Assembly: GCA_964522665.1 (NCBI GenBank) | Contig: CAZFVY010000028.1 | Location: 1-63,363 of the forward strand | Direction: 5' to 3' | DNA: 63,363 nucleotides | From: CAZFVY01 sp964522665 | GTDB lineage: Bacteria > Verrucomicrobiota > Verrucomicrobiia > Limisphaerales > CAZFVY01 | Shown: piece after piece, positions 33,100 through 41,814 of the stretch | How the letters are laid out: each line of letters opens with the position of its first letter | Position numbering within the stretch: the first letter of the stretch is position 1 | Made by a program: the position numbers and the translations under genes | Notes under the pieces: model-generated | The model's database searches: none | What the model was told of the DNA's origin: nothing | What the model saw: only the letters and a program-made list of their open reading frames with translations

Positions 33100-34641
33100 A
33101 TGGACGCGATCATACTCGGCGGCGGCCACAACGGTCTGGTGGCCGCGGCGTACCTTGCGGAGGCGGGGCTGAAAGTCTTGCTGCTGGAGCGCCGTCCCTT
33201 ATTGGGCGGGGCCTGCGCGACCGAGGAACTGTTTCCCGGCTATCGTTTTTCGGCGTGCTCGTATCTGTGTTACCTTCTGCAGAATAAGGTGATCGATGAT
33301 CTGCGATTGCGGGACTACGGGTTCGAAGTTCTGCCGATTGATCCGTGGCGATTCGTTCCGTTTCCCGACGGCGAGCGGCTGCTCTTCTGGGACGACGTCG
33401 CGCGGACGCAGGAGGAAATCGGCCGGTTCTCGCGGCGCGACGCGGCGAGTTATCCGAACTGGATTGCGTTCTGGCGCCAAGCGGCGGGACTGATGCATCG
33501 CTATTTTTTGCGGCCGCCGCCGACGAATGAGGAAGCGCTGGCGGCGGTTCGCGGCACGCCGGACGAGGCGTTCCTGGCCCGCCTGCGCGTCCTCAGCATG
33601 CGTGAGGTTGTGAATGAGTTCTTCGAGTCGGAGCGGGTGCGCGCCGCGCTGATTCACGCGCATGACGTGGGAGACGTTTCCGCGCCCGGAAGCGCGTGGT
33701 GTTACGCCTATATTAAATGCACGATGTTCAGCCGTCCCGAGAATGTCGGGCTGGTCCGGGGCGGGATGGGCGGCATTACGCAAGCGCTGGCGAAATCGGC
33801 GGAGGCGCGCGGGGCGGTACTGCGAACCGGAGTCGGGGTACAGCGAATCCTGGTGGAAGACGGATGCGCGATCGGCGTCCTGCTGACGGACGGGACGGAA
33901 GCGCGCAGCCGCGTCGTGTTATCGAACGCGGACCCGAAGCGAACCTTTCTAAGTCTGATTAAGCCGGAGGATTTGCCGGCGGAATTTGCCGGTCGAATCG
34001 GGCGGTTGAAAACCCAAGCCGGTTACTTCAAGTTCCACGCGGCGTTGAAGGGAGTTCCCGATTTTTCGGCCTACTTTCCACCAGGCGGATTCGATCCCAA
34101 GGTCCTGGCCGAGGTAAAGATTTGCCCGTCGGTGGAATACTACGAGCGAAGCTGGCGTGACGCGTTGGTCGGCGAGCCGGCGCGGGAGCCGGTGATGGAG
34201 GTCCAGATGCCGAGCGGCTATGACGCGTCGATGGCGCCCCCCGGGCATCACGTGCTTTCGATTTGGGGTCTTTACGCTCCGGTCAAGTTGCGCCGCGGGA
34301 ATTGGGCGGACCGGCGCCGCGAATGTGGCGAGCGTTTGATCGACACGCTGGCGAACTATGCGCCGAATTTGCGCGAGATCATCGTCGATTGGTCGCTTTT
34401 CACCCCGGCGGACCTGGAGGAACGAGTAGCGCTGACCGATGGCAATATCCGTCATCTGGACATGGTCCCGGATCAAATGCTGGACCAACGACCAATGGCT
34501 CAATGGGCACATTATCGGACACCGATCAAAGGCCTCTACCTTTGCGGGGCGGGGACGCATCCAGGAGGAGAAGTGACGGGCGCGCCCGGCCACAACGCGG
34601 CCGCGGTGGTATTGGAAGACCTCGGGCGACAGCGCGCGTGA
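33100..34641 (+). CDS. CrtI/PYROXD2-type FAD-dependent oxidoreductase
   Basis: A 513-residue flavoprotein of the phytoene desaturase-like (PYROXD2) family. It begins with the dinucleotide motif ILGGGHNGLVAAAYLAEAGLKVLLLERR, has GGACATEELFPGYRFSACSY, the GGMGGITQALA segment and the C-terminal FAD-binding LYLCGAGTHPGGEVTGAPGHNAA. The ATG at 33100 gives the canonical Rossmann start; a TTG frame 36 bases upstream is less likely. It begins 32 bp after the alpha-oxoamine synthase, so it is the last gene of the five-gene unit. The substrate is unknown; carotenoid desaturation is not implied because no other carotenoid gene is present. Confidence 0.85.
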   Translation: MDAIILGGGHNGLVAAAYLAEAGLKVLLLERRPLLGGACATEELFPGYRFSACSYLCYLLQNKVIDDLRLRDYGFEVLPIDPWRFVPFPDGERLLFWDDVARTQEEIGRFSRRDAASYPNWIAFWRQAAGLMHRYFLRPPPTNEEALAAVRGTPDEAFLARLRVLSMREVVNEFFESERVRAALIHAHDVGDVSAPGSAWCYAYIKCTMFSRPENVGLVRGGMGGITQALAKSAEARGAVLRTGVGVQRILVEDGCAIGVLLTDGTEARSRVVLSNADPKRTFLSLIKPEDLPAEFAGRIGRLKTQAGYFKFHAALKGVPDFSAYFPPGGFDPKVLAEVKICPSVEYYERSWRDALVGEPAREPVMEVQMPSGYDASMAPPGHHVLSIWGLYAPVKLRRGNWADRRRECGERLIDTLANYAPNLREIIVDWSLFTPADLEERVALTDGNIRHLDMVPDQMLDQRPMAQWAHYRTPIKGLYLCGAGTHPGGEVTGAPGHNAAAVVLEDLGRQRA

Positions 34642-34744
34642 GCGCCGGCTGAGGCGAGGGGGAAGGAGGCGTCACCGGCGAAAAATGCGGCGCCGAAATG
34701 CAACTTTACAACTCGGCGCGCCTCGTGTAACCCTCTGCTCTATT

Positions 34745-35128
34745 ATGTTGCGACGATTTCTGCTCCTCGGGTTGGCGTGCAGTTTACTGGCCGGTTGCAT
34801 GACGCCAACGATCGTCAACCTGACGCCCTCTCGCCAAGCGCGCAACGCGAACGGAGTTTATCCGTTTGAAGTGGAATTCAAGAGCCGGCAACAGGCCCTG
34901 CGGCGGGAAACCCTGAAAGCGTTCGTCGTCATGGGGATGAATACTTACCCGATGGAGCCGGTTCCGAAGGTGAACGGCCGTTGGGAAACCGTGGCGCCGG
35001 TCCCGACCGGGACGGACCTGATCAATTACCACTTCAAGTTCGAATACAAGTACAACGCGATCCCGGAGCCGAAGGGCGACAGCGCGGTGTCAGCGCCGTA
35101 CGAACTGCATTTGAGCGACAAGCCGTAA
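34745..35128 (+). CDS. Small lipoprotein, unknown function
   Basis: A 127-residue predicted lipoprotein. The signal MLRRFLLLGLACSLLAGC has a good lipobox with Cys18. A short beta-rich domain follows (NLTPSRQARNANGVYPFEVEF, ETLKAFVVMGMNTYPMEPV, then INYHFKFEYKYN). I start at the ATG at 34745 directly before the lipoprotein signal. It lies about 100 bp after the oxidoreductase gene and may or may not belong to that operon. Confidence 0.8.
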   Translation: MLRRFLLLGLACSLLAGCMTPTIVNLTPSRQARNANGVYPFEVEFKSRQQALRRETLKAFVVMGMNTYPMEPVPKVNGRWETVAPVPTGTDLINYHFKFEYKYNAIPEPKGDSAVSAPYELHLSDKP

Positions 35129-35135
35129 CGCCGCC

Positions 35136-35175
35136 CCCACCCAGACGCCGAGAAACGTGGCGAGCCGTCGGTGGG
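35136..35175. terminator. Hairpin between convergent genes
   Basis: An interrupted stem, outer CCCACC / GGTGGG and inner CGCC / GGCG, lies between the convergent lipoprotein and carB stop codons. There is no T-run, so a terminator role is only suggested by position. Confidence 0.25.
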
Positions 35176-35225
35176 TCAATTTGGGCGCCGGCGCGAGTAA
35201 CACCCGGTTCGTGCGGAGTTTTCCG

Positions 35226-36728
35226 CTATTTCGACTGCGCCAGGATTTCTTCGAAATCGACGATTTCCTTGAGCTGGGTTAAGAACCAAGGGTCGATCTT
35301 CGTCAACCGGTAGATTTCATCGAGCGAGAATCCGGCGCGGAGCGCGTGGCGGATGAAGAAGATTCGTTCCGCGTTCGGCCGGCTTAGTTTCTGCGAAATG
35401 ATGTCCCGCGGCAGAATGTCACGGTCGCCATACACGTCGTTCCCGATGCGCCACGGCTTCCCGTCGCCACCGAGGCCATAGCGGCCGATTTCGAGCGAGC
35501 GCAGGCATTTCTGCAGCGATTCCTTGAAGGTTCGGCCGATAGCCATCGCCTCGCCGACCGATTTCATCTGGGTGTTAAGCGTCGGGTCGGCTTGGGGGAA
35601 TTTCTCAAACGCGAACCGCGGGATTTTGGTGACGACGTAATCGATCGTCGGTTCAAAGCTGGCCGGGGTCTCGCGTGTGATGTCGTTCTTGATTTCGTCG
35701 AGCAGGTAACCGACGGCCAGCTTCGCGGCGATCTTGGCAATGGGGAATCCCGTCGCTTTCGAGGCGAGGGCTGAGGAACGGGAGACGCGGGGGTTCATCT
35801 CGATGATGACCATCCGGCCGTTCTCAGGGTTGACGGCGAACTGAATATTTGAGCCGCCGGTCTCGACGCCGATCTCGCGAATCACCGCGAACGAGGCGTC
35901 GCGCATGATTTGATATTCCTTATCGGTCAGCGTCTGAATCGGCGCCACAGTGATGGAATCGCCGGTGTGGACGCCCATCGGGTCGAAATTCTCGATCGAG
36001 CAGATGATCACGCAGTTGTCCGCGCGGTCGCGCATGACTTCCATCTCGAACTCCTTCCAACCAAGCAATGACTCTTCGACCAGGATTTCAGAAACCGGTG
36101 ACAGCTCCACGCCGCGCTTGGCGATTTCATCAAATTCTTCCCGATTGTAGGCGATCCCGCCGCCGGTGCCGCCGAGCGTGAAGGCGGGGCGAATGATGAG
36201 CGGGAAGCGGCCGATTTTCTCGGCGACCGCGCGCGCTTCCTCGAGGTTATGGGCCGTGCCGCTGATCGGGGTATCAAGCCCGATTTTGATCATCAAATCC
36301 TTGAAAACCTGGCGATCTTCGCCGCGCACAATCGCGCGGGCGTTGGCGCCGATCATTTCGACGCCCCACTTTTCCAAGGTTCCCAGGCGATGAAGCGCCA
36401 TCGCGGTATTGAGCGCGGTCTGGCCGCCGAGGGTGGGCAATAAGACCAATTTGCCAGTCGCTCCCAGGCGTTTGAGTTCCTCGCTCTCGCGCGCGATGAC
36501 CTTTTCGAGGCATTCGGGGGTGATCGGCTCGACGTAGGTCCGATCCGCGAACTCGGGATCGGTCATAATGGTCGCGGGATTTGAGTTGATCAGAATGACC
36601 CGGAAGCCTTCTTCCTTCAGAGCCTTGCAGGCTTGGGTGCCTGAGTAATCAAATTCACACGCCTGACCAATGATGATTGGCCCGGCTCCAATAATGAGAA
36701 CAGAATGAATGTCGGTGCGTCTCGGCAT
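35226..36728 (-). CDS. carB: Carbamoyl-phosphate synthase large chain, N-terminal half
   Basis: A 500-residue protein that covers only the first half of the usual ~1070-residue CarB. It has the N-terminal IGAGPIIIGQACEFDYSGTQA, the first ATP-grasp domain (PLIIRPAFTLGGTGGG, EMEVMRDRADN, IIEMNPRVSRSSALASKATG) and the start of the oligomerisation domain, then stops after LTKIDPWFLTQLKEIVDFEEIL. The stop TAG is followed by non-CarB sequence, so this is a clean end rather than a local frameshift. Split large subunits are known in Aquifex and some methanogens. A separate C-terminal half gene is expected elsewhere in the genome. ruvB lies 50 bp upstream on the same strand. Confidence 0.88.
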   Translation of the reverse strand: MPRRTDIHSVLIIGAGPIIIGQACEFDYSGTQACKALKEEGFRVILINSNPATIMTDPEFADRTYVEPITPECLEKVIARESEELKRLGATGKLVLLPTLGGQTALNTAMALHRLGTLEKWGVEMIGANARAIVRGEDRQVFKDLMIKIGLDTPISGTAHNLEEARAVAEKIGRFPLIIRPAFTLGGTGGGIAYNREEFDEIAKRGVELSPVSEILVEESLLGWKEFEMEVMRDRADNCVIICSIENFDPMGVHTGDSITVAPIQTLTDKEYQIMRDASFAVIREIGVETGGSNIQFAVNPENGRMVIIEMNPRVSRSSALASKATGFPIAKIAAKLAVGYLLDEIKNDITRETPASFEPTIDYVVTKIPRFAFEKFPQADPTLNTQMKSVGEAMAIGRTFKESLQKCLRSLEIGRYGLGGDGKPWRIGNDVYGDRDILPRDIISQKLSRPNAERIFFIRHALRAGFSLDEIYRLTKIDPWFLTQLKEIVDFEEILAQSK

Positions 36729-36778
36729 AAAACCCGGCGACTTAAAACGATTCTCCTTCGGGTGTCAGTTCTTTTCGG

Positions 36779-37798
36779 TCAAAGCAGATTGGCTTGTTTG
36801 CCGAGGTGGGGTTTGAGATTCAGCTTTCGGTAACAAAGTTCAGTTGCGACGCGGCCCTGCGGCGTCCGATTGAGATAGCCTTCCATGATGAGGTAAGGTT
36901 CATAAACCTCTTCGATCGTGTCCGGTTCTTCGCCGACGGCGACGGCGAGCGAGCCAACCCCAACCGGCCCCCCGCCAAACTTCACGACGATGGCCTCGAG
37001 GATGCGCTTATCCATTTCGTCCAGCCCGTTTTGATCGATTTCCAGCATCGCCAAGGCTCGATCCGCAATGACCTCGGTGATGCGACCATCGCCACGGACT
37101 TGGGCGTAATCCCGGACGCGGCGAAGGAGATTGTTGGTTATCCGCGGTGTGCCGCGGCTGCGGCGGGCGATTTCCCGAGCGCCCGTTGCTTCGATTTCGA
37201 TGTTAAGGAGTCTAGCGGAACGGGTTACAATATGCTGTAGTTGTTCGGTTTGGTAATAATCCACCCGTTCGCGGACGGGGAATCGAGTCAACAACGGCGC
37301 GGTCAAAAGCCCGCTCCGGGTCGTCGCGCCGATCAAGGTAAATCGCGGCAGATTCAGCCTTACGCTGCGAGCGTTCGGGCCTTGGTCGATGATGATATCG
37401 AGCTTGAAATCCTCCATCGCTGGGTAGAGGTATTCTTCGATGGTCTTTTGCAGGCGGTGGATTTCATCGATGAACAGAACGTCGCCCTCCTCAAGATTGG
37501 TCAGCAAACCGGCGAGATCAGCGGCTTTTTCGATGGTTGGGCCGCTGGTATTCTTCAGGTTGGCCCCCATCGATTTGGCGATAATGTGCGCCAGGGTGGT
37601 TTTGCCCAACCCAGGTGGCCCACTGAGAAGAATGTGATCTAGCGCTTCGCCGCGCTGTTTGGCTGCCTGAACGGCGATTTCGAGGCGTTCTTTGACCTTT
37701 GGCTGGCCGGTGAAGTCCGAAAACAAGGAGGGCCGCAACGTCATTTCTAACGCGGCGTCCGGTTTGGTCAGCACGTCTGAAACTATCCGCTCGGCCAT
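36779..37798 (-). CDS. ruvB: Holliday junction branch migration helicase RuvB
   Basis: RuvB is the AAA+ motor that drives Holliday-junction branch migration with RuvA and prepares resolution by RuvC. The 339-residue protein has LRPSLFSDFTGQ, Walker A GPPGLGKTT, Walker B DVLFIDEIHRL, sensor I GATTRSGLL, the LLTRFPVRERVDYY region, the RGTPRITNNLLRRVRDYA arginine finger and a C-terminal winged helix ending with RVATELCYRKL. The ATG at 37798 is chosen over an adjacent in-frame TTG. It lies 50 bp upstream of carB. Confidence 0.97.
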   Translation of the reverse strand: MAERIVSDVLTKPDAALEMTLRPSLFSDFTGQPKVKERLEIAVQAAKQRGEALDHILLSGPPGLGKTTLAHIIAKSMGANLKNTSGPTIEKAADLAGLLTNLEEGDVLFIDEIHRLQKTIEEYLYPAMEDFKLDIIIDQGPNARSVRLNLPRFTLIGATTRSGLLTAPLLTRFPVRERVDYYQTEQLQHIVTRSARLLNIEIEATGAREIARRSRGTPRITNNLLRRVRDYAQVRGDGRITEVIADRALAMLEIDQNGLDEMDKRILEAIVVKFGGGPVGVGSLAVAVGEEPDTIEEVYEPYLIMEGYLNRTPQGRVATELCYRKLNLKPHLGKQANLL

Positions 37799-38190
37799 CA
37801 ACGGCAGAGGATGGGGAAGGGAGGCGGCAGCGGCAAGGCGAAAGCGGCGAGGCGCAATGCCTCATTCAAAACCTATTGGAACATAATAGGATGTGTCATG
37901 CTGATCGCTCGATCGGCCATTCTGTCTTTTCGGTCGCTCGCCGCTGGGTCGCCGCTCCCCGCGTTGGCGCTCAATCGTCATGTTGGTCCCGCGCGTCCTC
38001 GTCAGAAACGGTACAACGTGTTGATTGTTATAGCGTTACAACCAAATGAACATCTTTGGGAGGGATTACGTCAATACCGGCGTGAAGATGCGGACGATGG
38101 TAGGAATTAAGCAGCGTGAGCCGAGAATTGCCGCGTCGCCGTCGTGTGCGTTCATTTGGCAATCACCAATTTTAATGGGAGTATAATGGT
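37799..38190. other. Divergent intergenic region
   Basis: A 390-bp stretch between the divergent ruvB and DUF6600-type genes, expected to hold both promoters. A short inverted repeat CCTATT / AATAGG (37872-37890) could be an operator. A GGGAG ribosome site is about 10 bases before the ATG at 38191. No gene is supported here. Confidence 0.4.
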
Positions 38191-39354
38191 ATGAGAACAT
38201 CGCAATTACTGAGACTAAGGCTAGGCATTCGGTTGGCAGTGATCGTTGGAATAGGGACGATCCTGGCGACGGGACAAACGACGATCTTGGCGCAGACGGC
38301 GCCCGCTACTCTTTCACCGGGATTGGCGGAGGTGGTCAAGCTGAGCCAGGCTCACATGTCGGATGACGTCATCCTCAACTTTCTCAAAGGCCGACCGGGG
38401 GCCTATCATTTGACGGCGGACGATATTCTATACCTGAATCAGCAGGGGGTTTCGCAGCCCGTCATTTCCGCATTGCTCCAAAGTGGTGGTGGCAGTCCGG
38501 CGCCGGCGCCGGTGACTGCACCCCCGCCGGCGTTCGCCCCTGGCGCAGCGGCCCCGCCGCCCACGGCTGGCCCGGCCCCGATAATGCCGGCCAGCCCCGC
38601 GCCCAGCGGACCGGCGGCTGACGCGAGCTTCAGTTCATTTCATGATCAACTGGCCCCCTATGGAACCTGGCTTGAGATTCCCGGCTACGGCTGGAGCTGG
38701 CGTCCTGCGGAGGCAGCGATGGACCCGAGCTGGCGTCCCTATTCTGATCGCGGCCATTGGGTTTATTCCGATGACGGTTGGTTCTGGCAATCCGATTACG
38801 CTTGGGGCGTGATTCCGTTCCATTATGGACGCTGGTTCAGCGACGCGCGCTACGGTTGGCTTTGGGCGCCCGATTATACGTGGGGACCGGCGTGGGTTTG
38901 CTGGCGGCACGCGGAAGGGTATTGCGGCTGGGCGCCGTTGCCTCCCGGGGCTCGATTCGAGGCCGGGGTCGGACTGGTGTTCCGCAATGGCCGGGTCGCC
39001 GCGGATTTCGATTTCGGCTTGAGCGACCGCTACTTCACGTTCGTCGCCTACAATCACTTCTGGGAGCCGGATTTGCGGCTGCACATCCTGCCGCGGGCCG
39101 AGGTGTCGATCGTCTTCCGGAACAGTCATGTTTTCAATGACTTCCGTATCGTCAATGGTCGCTTTATCAATGAAGGGATTGGGCGCGAGCGGATCGCGCT
39201 TTATACCCATCGTCCGGTCGAGCGCGTCTATGTGCGGGAACTTGTCCGGCCTGGCCCGGTGAGAATCGAACGGGTGGAACGGGGCGAGCGGATCGAGCGT
39301 AATCCAAGAAACGATCACGGAGATAAGAATCGGGACGACCGGAAACGCGATTGA
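38191..39354 (+). CDS. Exported DUF6600-type tryptophan/glycine-rich protein
   Basis: A 387-residue exported protein. It has a signal peptide (about 1-34, ending ILAQ), a short helical segment resembling a tetratricopeptide-like or DUF (VVKLSQAHMSDDVILNFLKG), a Pro/Ala linker, and a central region of repeated short Trp/Tyr/Gly motifs (APYGTWLEIPGYGWSWRP, GHWVYSDDGWFWQSDYAWG, PFHYGRWF, YGWLWAPDYTWGPAWVCWRHA). The C-terminus is strongly basic and Asp-rich. This module recurs in Verrucomicrobiota envelope proteins. The function is unknown. Confidence 0.8.
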   Translation: MRTSQLLRLRLGIRLAVIVGIGTILATGQTTILAQTAPATLSPGLAEVVKLSQAHMSDDVILNFLKGRPGAYHLTADDILYLNQQGVSQPVISALLQSGGGSPAPAPVTAPPPAFAPGAAAPPPTAGPAPIMPASPAPSGPAADASFSSFHDQLAPYGTWLEIPGYGWSWRPAEAAMDPSWRPYSDRGHWVYSDDGWFWQSDYAWGVIPFHYGRWFSDARYGWLWAPDYTWGPAWVCWRHAEGYCGWAPLPPGARFEAGVGLVFRNGRVAADFDFGLSDRYFTFVAYNHFWEPDLRLHILPRAEVSIVFRNSHVFNDFRIVNGRFINEGIGRERIALYTHRPVERVYVRELVRPGPVRIERVERGERIERNPRNDHGDKNRDDRKRD

Positions 39355-39881
39355 TCGCTTAGAGACATTCCCCGACGGGCGGGTTTTGGTGAGTGGCGCG
39401 AAATAGTTGGCGCGCCCCCAGAGCCCGCCAAATTCTTTCCTGGAACGCTTCCACGAATCAGCGCCGGTCGGGTTCAATCAGACCCACCCGCCGGCATACT
39501 CCGAAGGGAGTGAGGGGTCCGCCCGCGTTCGAGCGGCCGCGCGCGGGTTCAATTGGTTCCGTTAATAGCGCGATTTCGGCATTGCCGGAATTATAGAAAG
39601 CTGCCAGTCTCGGTTTGCAGTCATGGTTTGCAGGCGCTGAACGGTGGCTCGTTTTTGGATTTCCACGGGCGATCTCGCGAATTGGTTGGTCCCTGAACGT
39701 ATGCGCTCGGGGGCGGGAGCGGTATCGCTTAACCAAAGGTCGCGGAGGCACACGGCTTAGCGCCAAGTCAGGCAACAGGCGCCGGCAAATCGCGCACCGC
39801 AGGGCAGCGCCAACCCCGGCATCCGGGCTCGCTGCAGCGATGACAATTGACTGGTCGGGACCGATCTGACCGCGCGTGGCA
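39355..39881. other. Intergenic region without a gene
   Basis: About 525 bp between the DUF6600-type gene and the response regulator. GC-rich, with short frames that show no family similarity. No RNA gene or clear promoter could be recognised. Confidence 0.35.
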
Positions 39882-41069
39882 ATGATGAACATCGAGAACG
39901 ATCCCAATGACGGAGAGGCCCGCCGCATTTTCATTGTCGAAGACGAGGGGATCGTGGCGGCGGACATCGAAAGCCGCCTGCAACACCTTGGCTACCACGT
40001 TTCCGGCTCCGCTTCCTCGGGCGAAGAGGCCCTGACTTCCATTCCGAAGAACTCGCCGGATCTCGTGCTGATGGATATCCGGCTGGCGGGGCAACTTGAC
40101 GGTGTTGAAACCGCCGCCGAAGTGCGCCGGCGATTTGATTTGCCAGTCGTTTACCTGACGGCTCATACCGATCAGGCGACGCTTGACCGGGCCAAAATTA
40201 CCGAGTCATTCGGCTACATCATCAAGCCGTTCGAGGAGCGTGAACTACAGACCAACATCGAAATGGGGCTGTACAAGCACAAGATGGAGCAGGAGCGCGC
40301 GCGGATGCTGGCGGCCGAGAAGCAGTTGGTCGAACGGATCTTGGGTGGGAGCATCCAGGTGTTGACCGAAATCCTGGCGACGGTGGTGCCGCAATCATTC
40401 GGGCACGGGCAGAAGTTCCGCGATTACATCCTTGCGATGGCCAAGACGATGGACATCGATGACGTCTGGGAATTGGAGATGGCCGCCATCTTGTTTCAGA
40501 TCGGGTTCGTCTGCATTCCGGCCACCGTGATTCAAAAGCTGCGTGGCGGCATGAGTCTGACCACGGTGGAAAAGGACATGGTGATCCGGGTTCCCGAGTT
40601 CGGCCGCAATCTGCTGGCCCGGATTCCCCGGCTGGAAGCCGTGGCTCCGATCGTCCTTTATCAAAATAAGAATTTCAACGGCACGGGCTTTCCGCAGGAC
40701 TCGGTCTCGGGAACAAAAATTCCCCTCGGCGCGCGGATGCTGAAGATACTGGCCGACATCGACCGCATGGAATCCTCGGGTGTCCCGCGAGGGAAGATCG
40801 CCGACGAAATGAAGCGGGCGGAAGGGCTTTACGACCCCACGATCCTCGCGGTCGCGATCGTCGATGTGATTGAGGCGCCGCCGCGGGGCAGCAAGCCGGT
40901 GACCCTGGAGTCGCTGCGGGTCGGCGACGCGCTGATGGCGCCGATCGTCACCGGTGACGAAACGGTCTTGGTGGCGGCGGGCAACACGATCACGCCGTCG
41001 CTGCTGGAGAAGCTGAATAATTTCGCTCAGATCAACACGATCAAAATGCCGATCTACGTCGAGGAGTAA
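39882..41069 (+). CDS. Response regulator with degenerate HD-GYP domain
   Basis: A 395-residue two-domain protein. The N-terminal receiver is intact (VEDEGIVAADIES, phosphoacceptor Asp in LMDIRLAG, Lys in YIIKPFEE). The C-terminal part aligns with the HD-GYP c-di-GMP phosphodiesterase fold but has lost the metal ligands. The HD pair (normally LLHDIGKIGIP) reads ILFQIGFVCIP, the HP motif reads VPEFG, HHE reads YQN, and GYP reads GTGFP. It is therefore probably catalytically dead, or a phosphorylation-controlled c-di-GMP binder or scaffold. ATG at 39882 is preferred over a GTG two codons upstream. It precedes a single-domain receiver gene by 259 bp. Confidence 0.85.
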   Translation: MMNIENDPNDGEARRIFIVEDEGIVAADIESRLQHLGYHVSGSASSGEEALTSIPKNSPDLVLMDIRLAGQLDGVETAAEVRRRFDLPVVYLTAHTDQATLDRAKITESFGYIIKPFEERELQTNIEMGLYKHKMEQERARMLAAEKQLVERILGGSIQVLTEILATVVPQSFGHGQKFRDYILAMAKTMDIDDVWELEMAAILFQIGFVCIPATVIQKLRGGMSLTTVEKDMVIRVPEFGRNLLARIPRLEAVAPIVLYQNKNFNGTGFPQDSVSGTKIPLGARMLKILADIDRMESSGVPRGKIADEMKRAEGLYDPTILAVAIVDVIEAPPRGSKPVTLESLRVGDALMAPIVTGDETVLVAAGNTITPSLLEKLNNFAQINTIKMPIYVEE

Positions 41070-41328
41070 GCTGGCCGCAGGTCGCCGCGAAAAATCCTCG
41101 ATTGGCCCGATTCGGCCCTTCATCCAGCGGGCGGGCGCATAGCGTAAACTCGCCATAGCTGCCGGTCTCATTCCCTGCCAGCATATCCCGGTCAGTAACG
41201 CGGCCCGGCTGGCTCGCGAACGACTGCGGTAGAAACTGCAATCCGATTATTTGGCAAGATCAAAATGGGCGCGCGGCCCCGACTCAGGATATGGCCGGTC
41301 GCCGCGCTGAATAGAGAGATGGGCTAAC

Positions 41329-41718
41329 GTGCTGGAGCAACTGAGGACAATACTGGTCGTCGAGGACGAATCTGGGATTCGCTCGCTGGTCCGGTCGATT
41401 CTGGAAAGCCAGGGTTACGCGATCATCGAGGCGGAGTCGGGCGCCAAGGCGCTGGAGCTATGGCCGGAACAGGGCCGACGGATCGAGTTGTTGCTGAGCG
41501 ACATCATGATGCCGGGCGGCGTCTCGGGCCTGGATTTGGCGCGAAATCTCATCGCGCAGAAGCCGGGCCTGAAAATCGTTTTCACGAGCGCCTACAGCGC
41601 GGACGTTTTTCAACATGAATTAGGCGCGATCGGAAAGCACAGTTTTTTGCAAAAGCCGTATTATCCGCACGAGCTTATCAAGATGATCCGTGAGGCTCTC
41701 AATGGCGCGGGCGAATAA
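41329..41718 (+). CDS. Single-domain response regulator
   Basis: A 129-residue receiver-only protein. VVEDESGIRSLVR supplies the acidic pair, LLSDIMMPGG contains the phosphoacceptor Asp, and FLQKPYYPHELI contains the conserved Lys. It starts with GTG at 41329. It probably relays phosphate or acts through protein contacts; its kinase is not adjacent. It sits between the HD-GYP-like regulator and adk. Confidence 0.85.
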   Translation: MLEQLRTILVVEDESGIRSLVRSILESQGYAIIEAESGAKALELWPEQGRRIELLLSDIMMPGGVSGLDLARNLIAQKPGLKIVFTSAYSADVFQHELGAIGKHSFLQKPYYPHELIKMIREALNGAGE

Positions 41719-41814
41719 CCTTGAGTCGGCGGGCCAGGAGCCGGGATTCGAATTGGCGGACCGGCGCGCGTATGGCGCGCCTGATCGGCGCGGGCGATTC
41801 CGGATGGTAATGTT

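Noticed and set aside
38176..38190. TATAAT sequence directly before the DUF6600-type gene
   Set aside because: It lies only a few bases from the ATG and has no suitable -35 at 16-18 bases; GGGAG here fits a ribosome site better.
39355..39881. GGGTTCAATC-like motifs resembling tRNA T-loops
   Set aside because: The flanking bases do not form a T-stem, acceptor stem or anticodon arm.
41740..41775. GGATTCGAAT sequence resembling a T-loop upstream of adk
   Set aside because: No complementary T-stem and no other tRNA arms within 90 bases.
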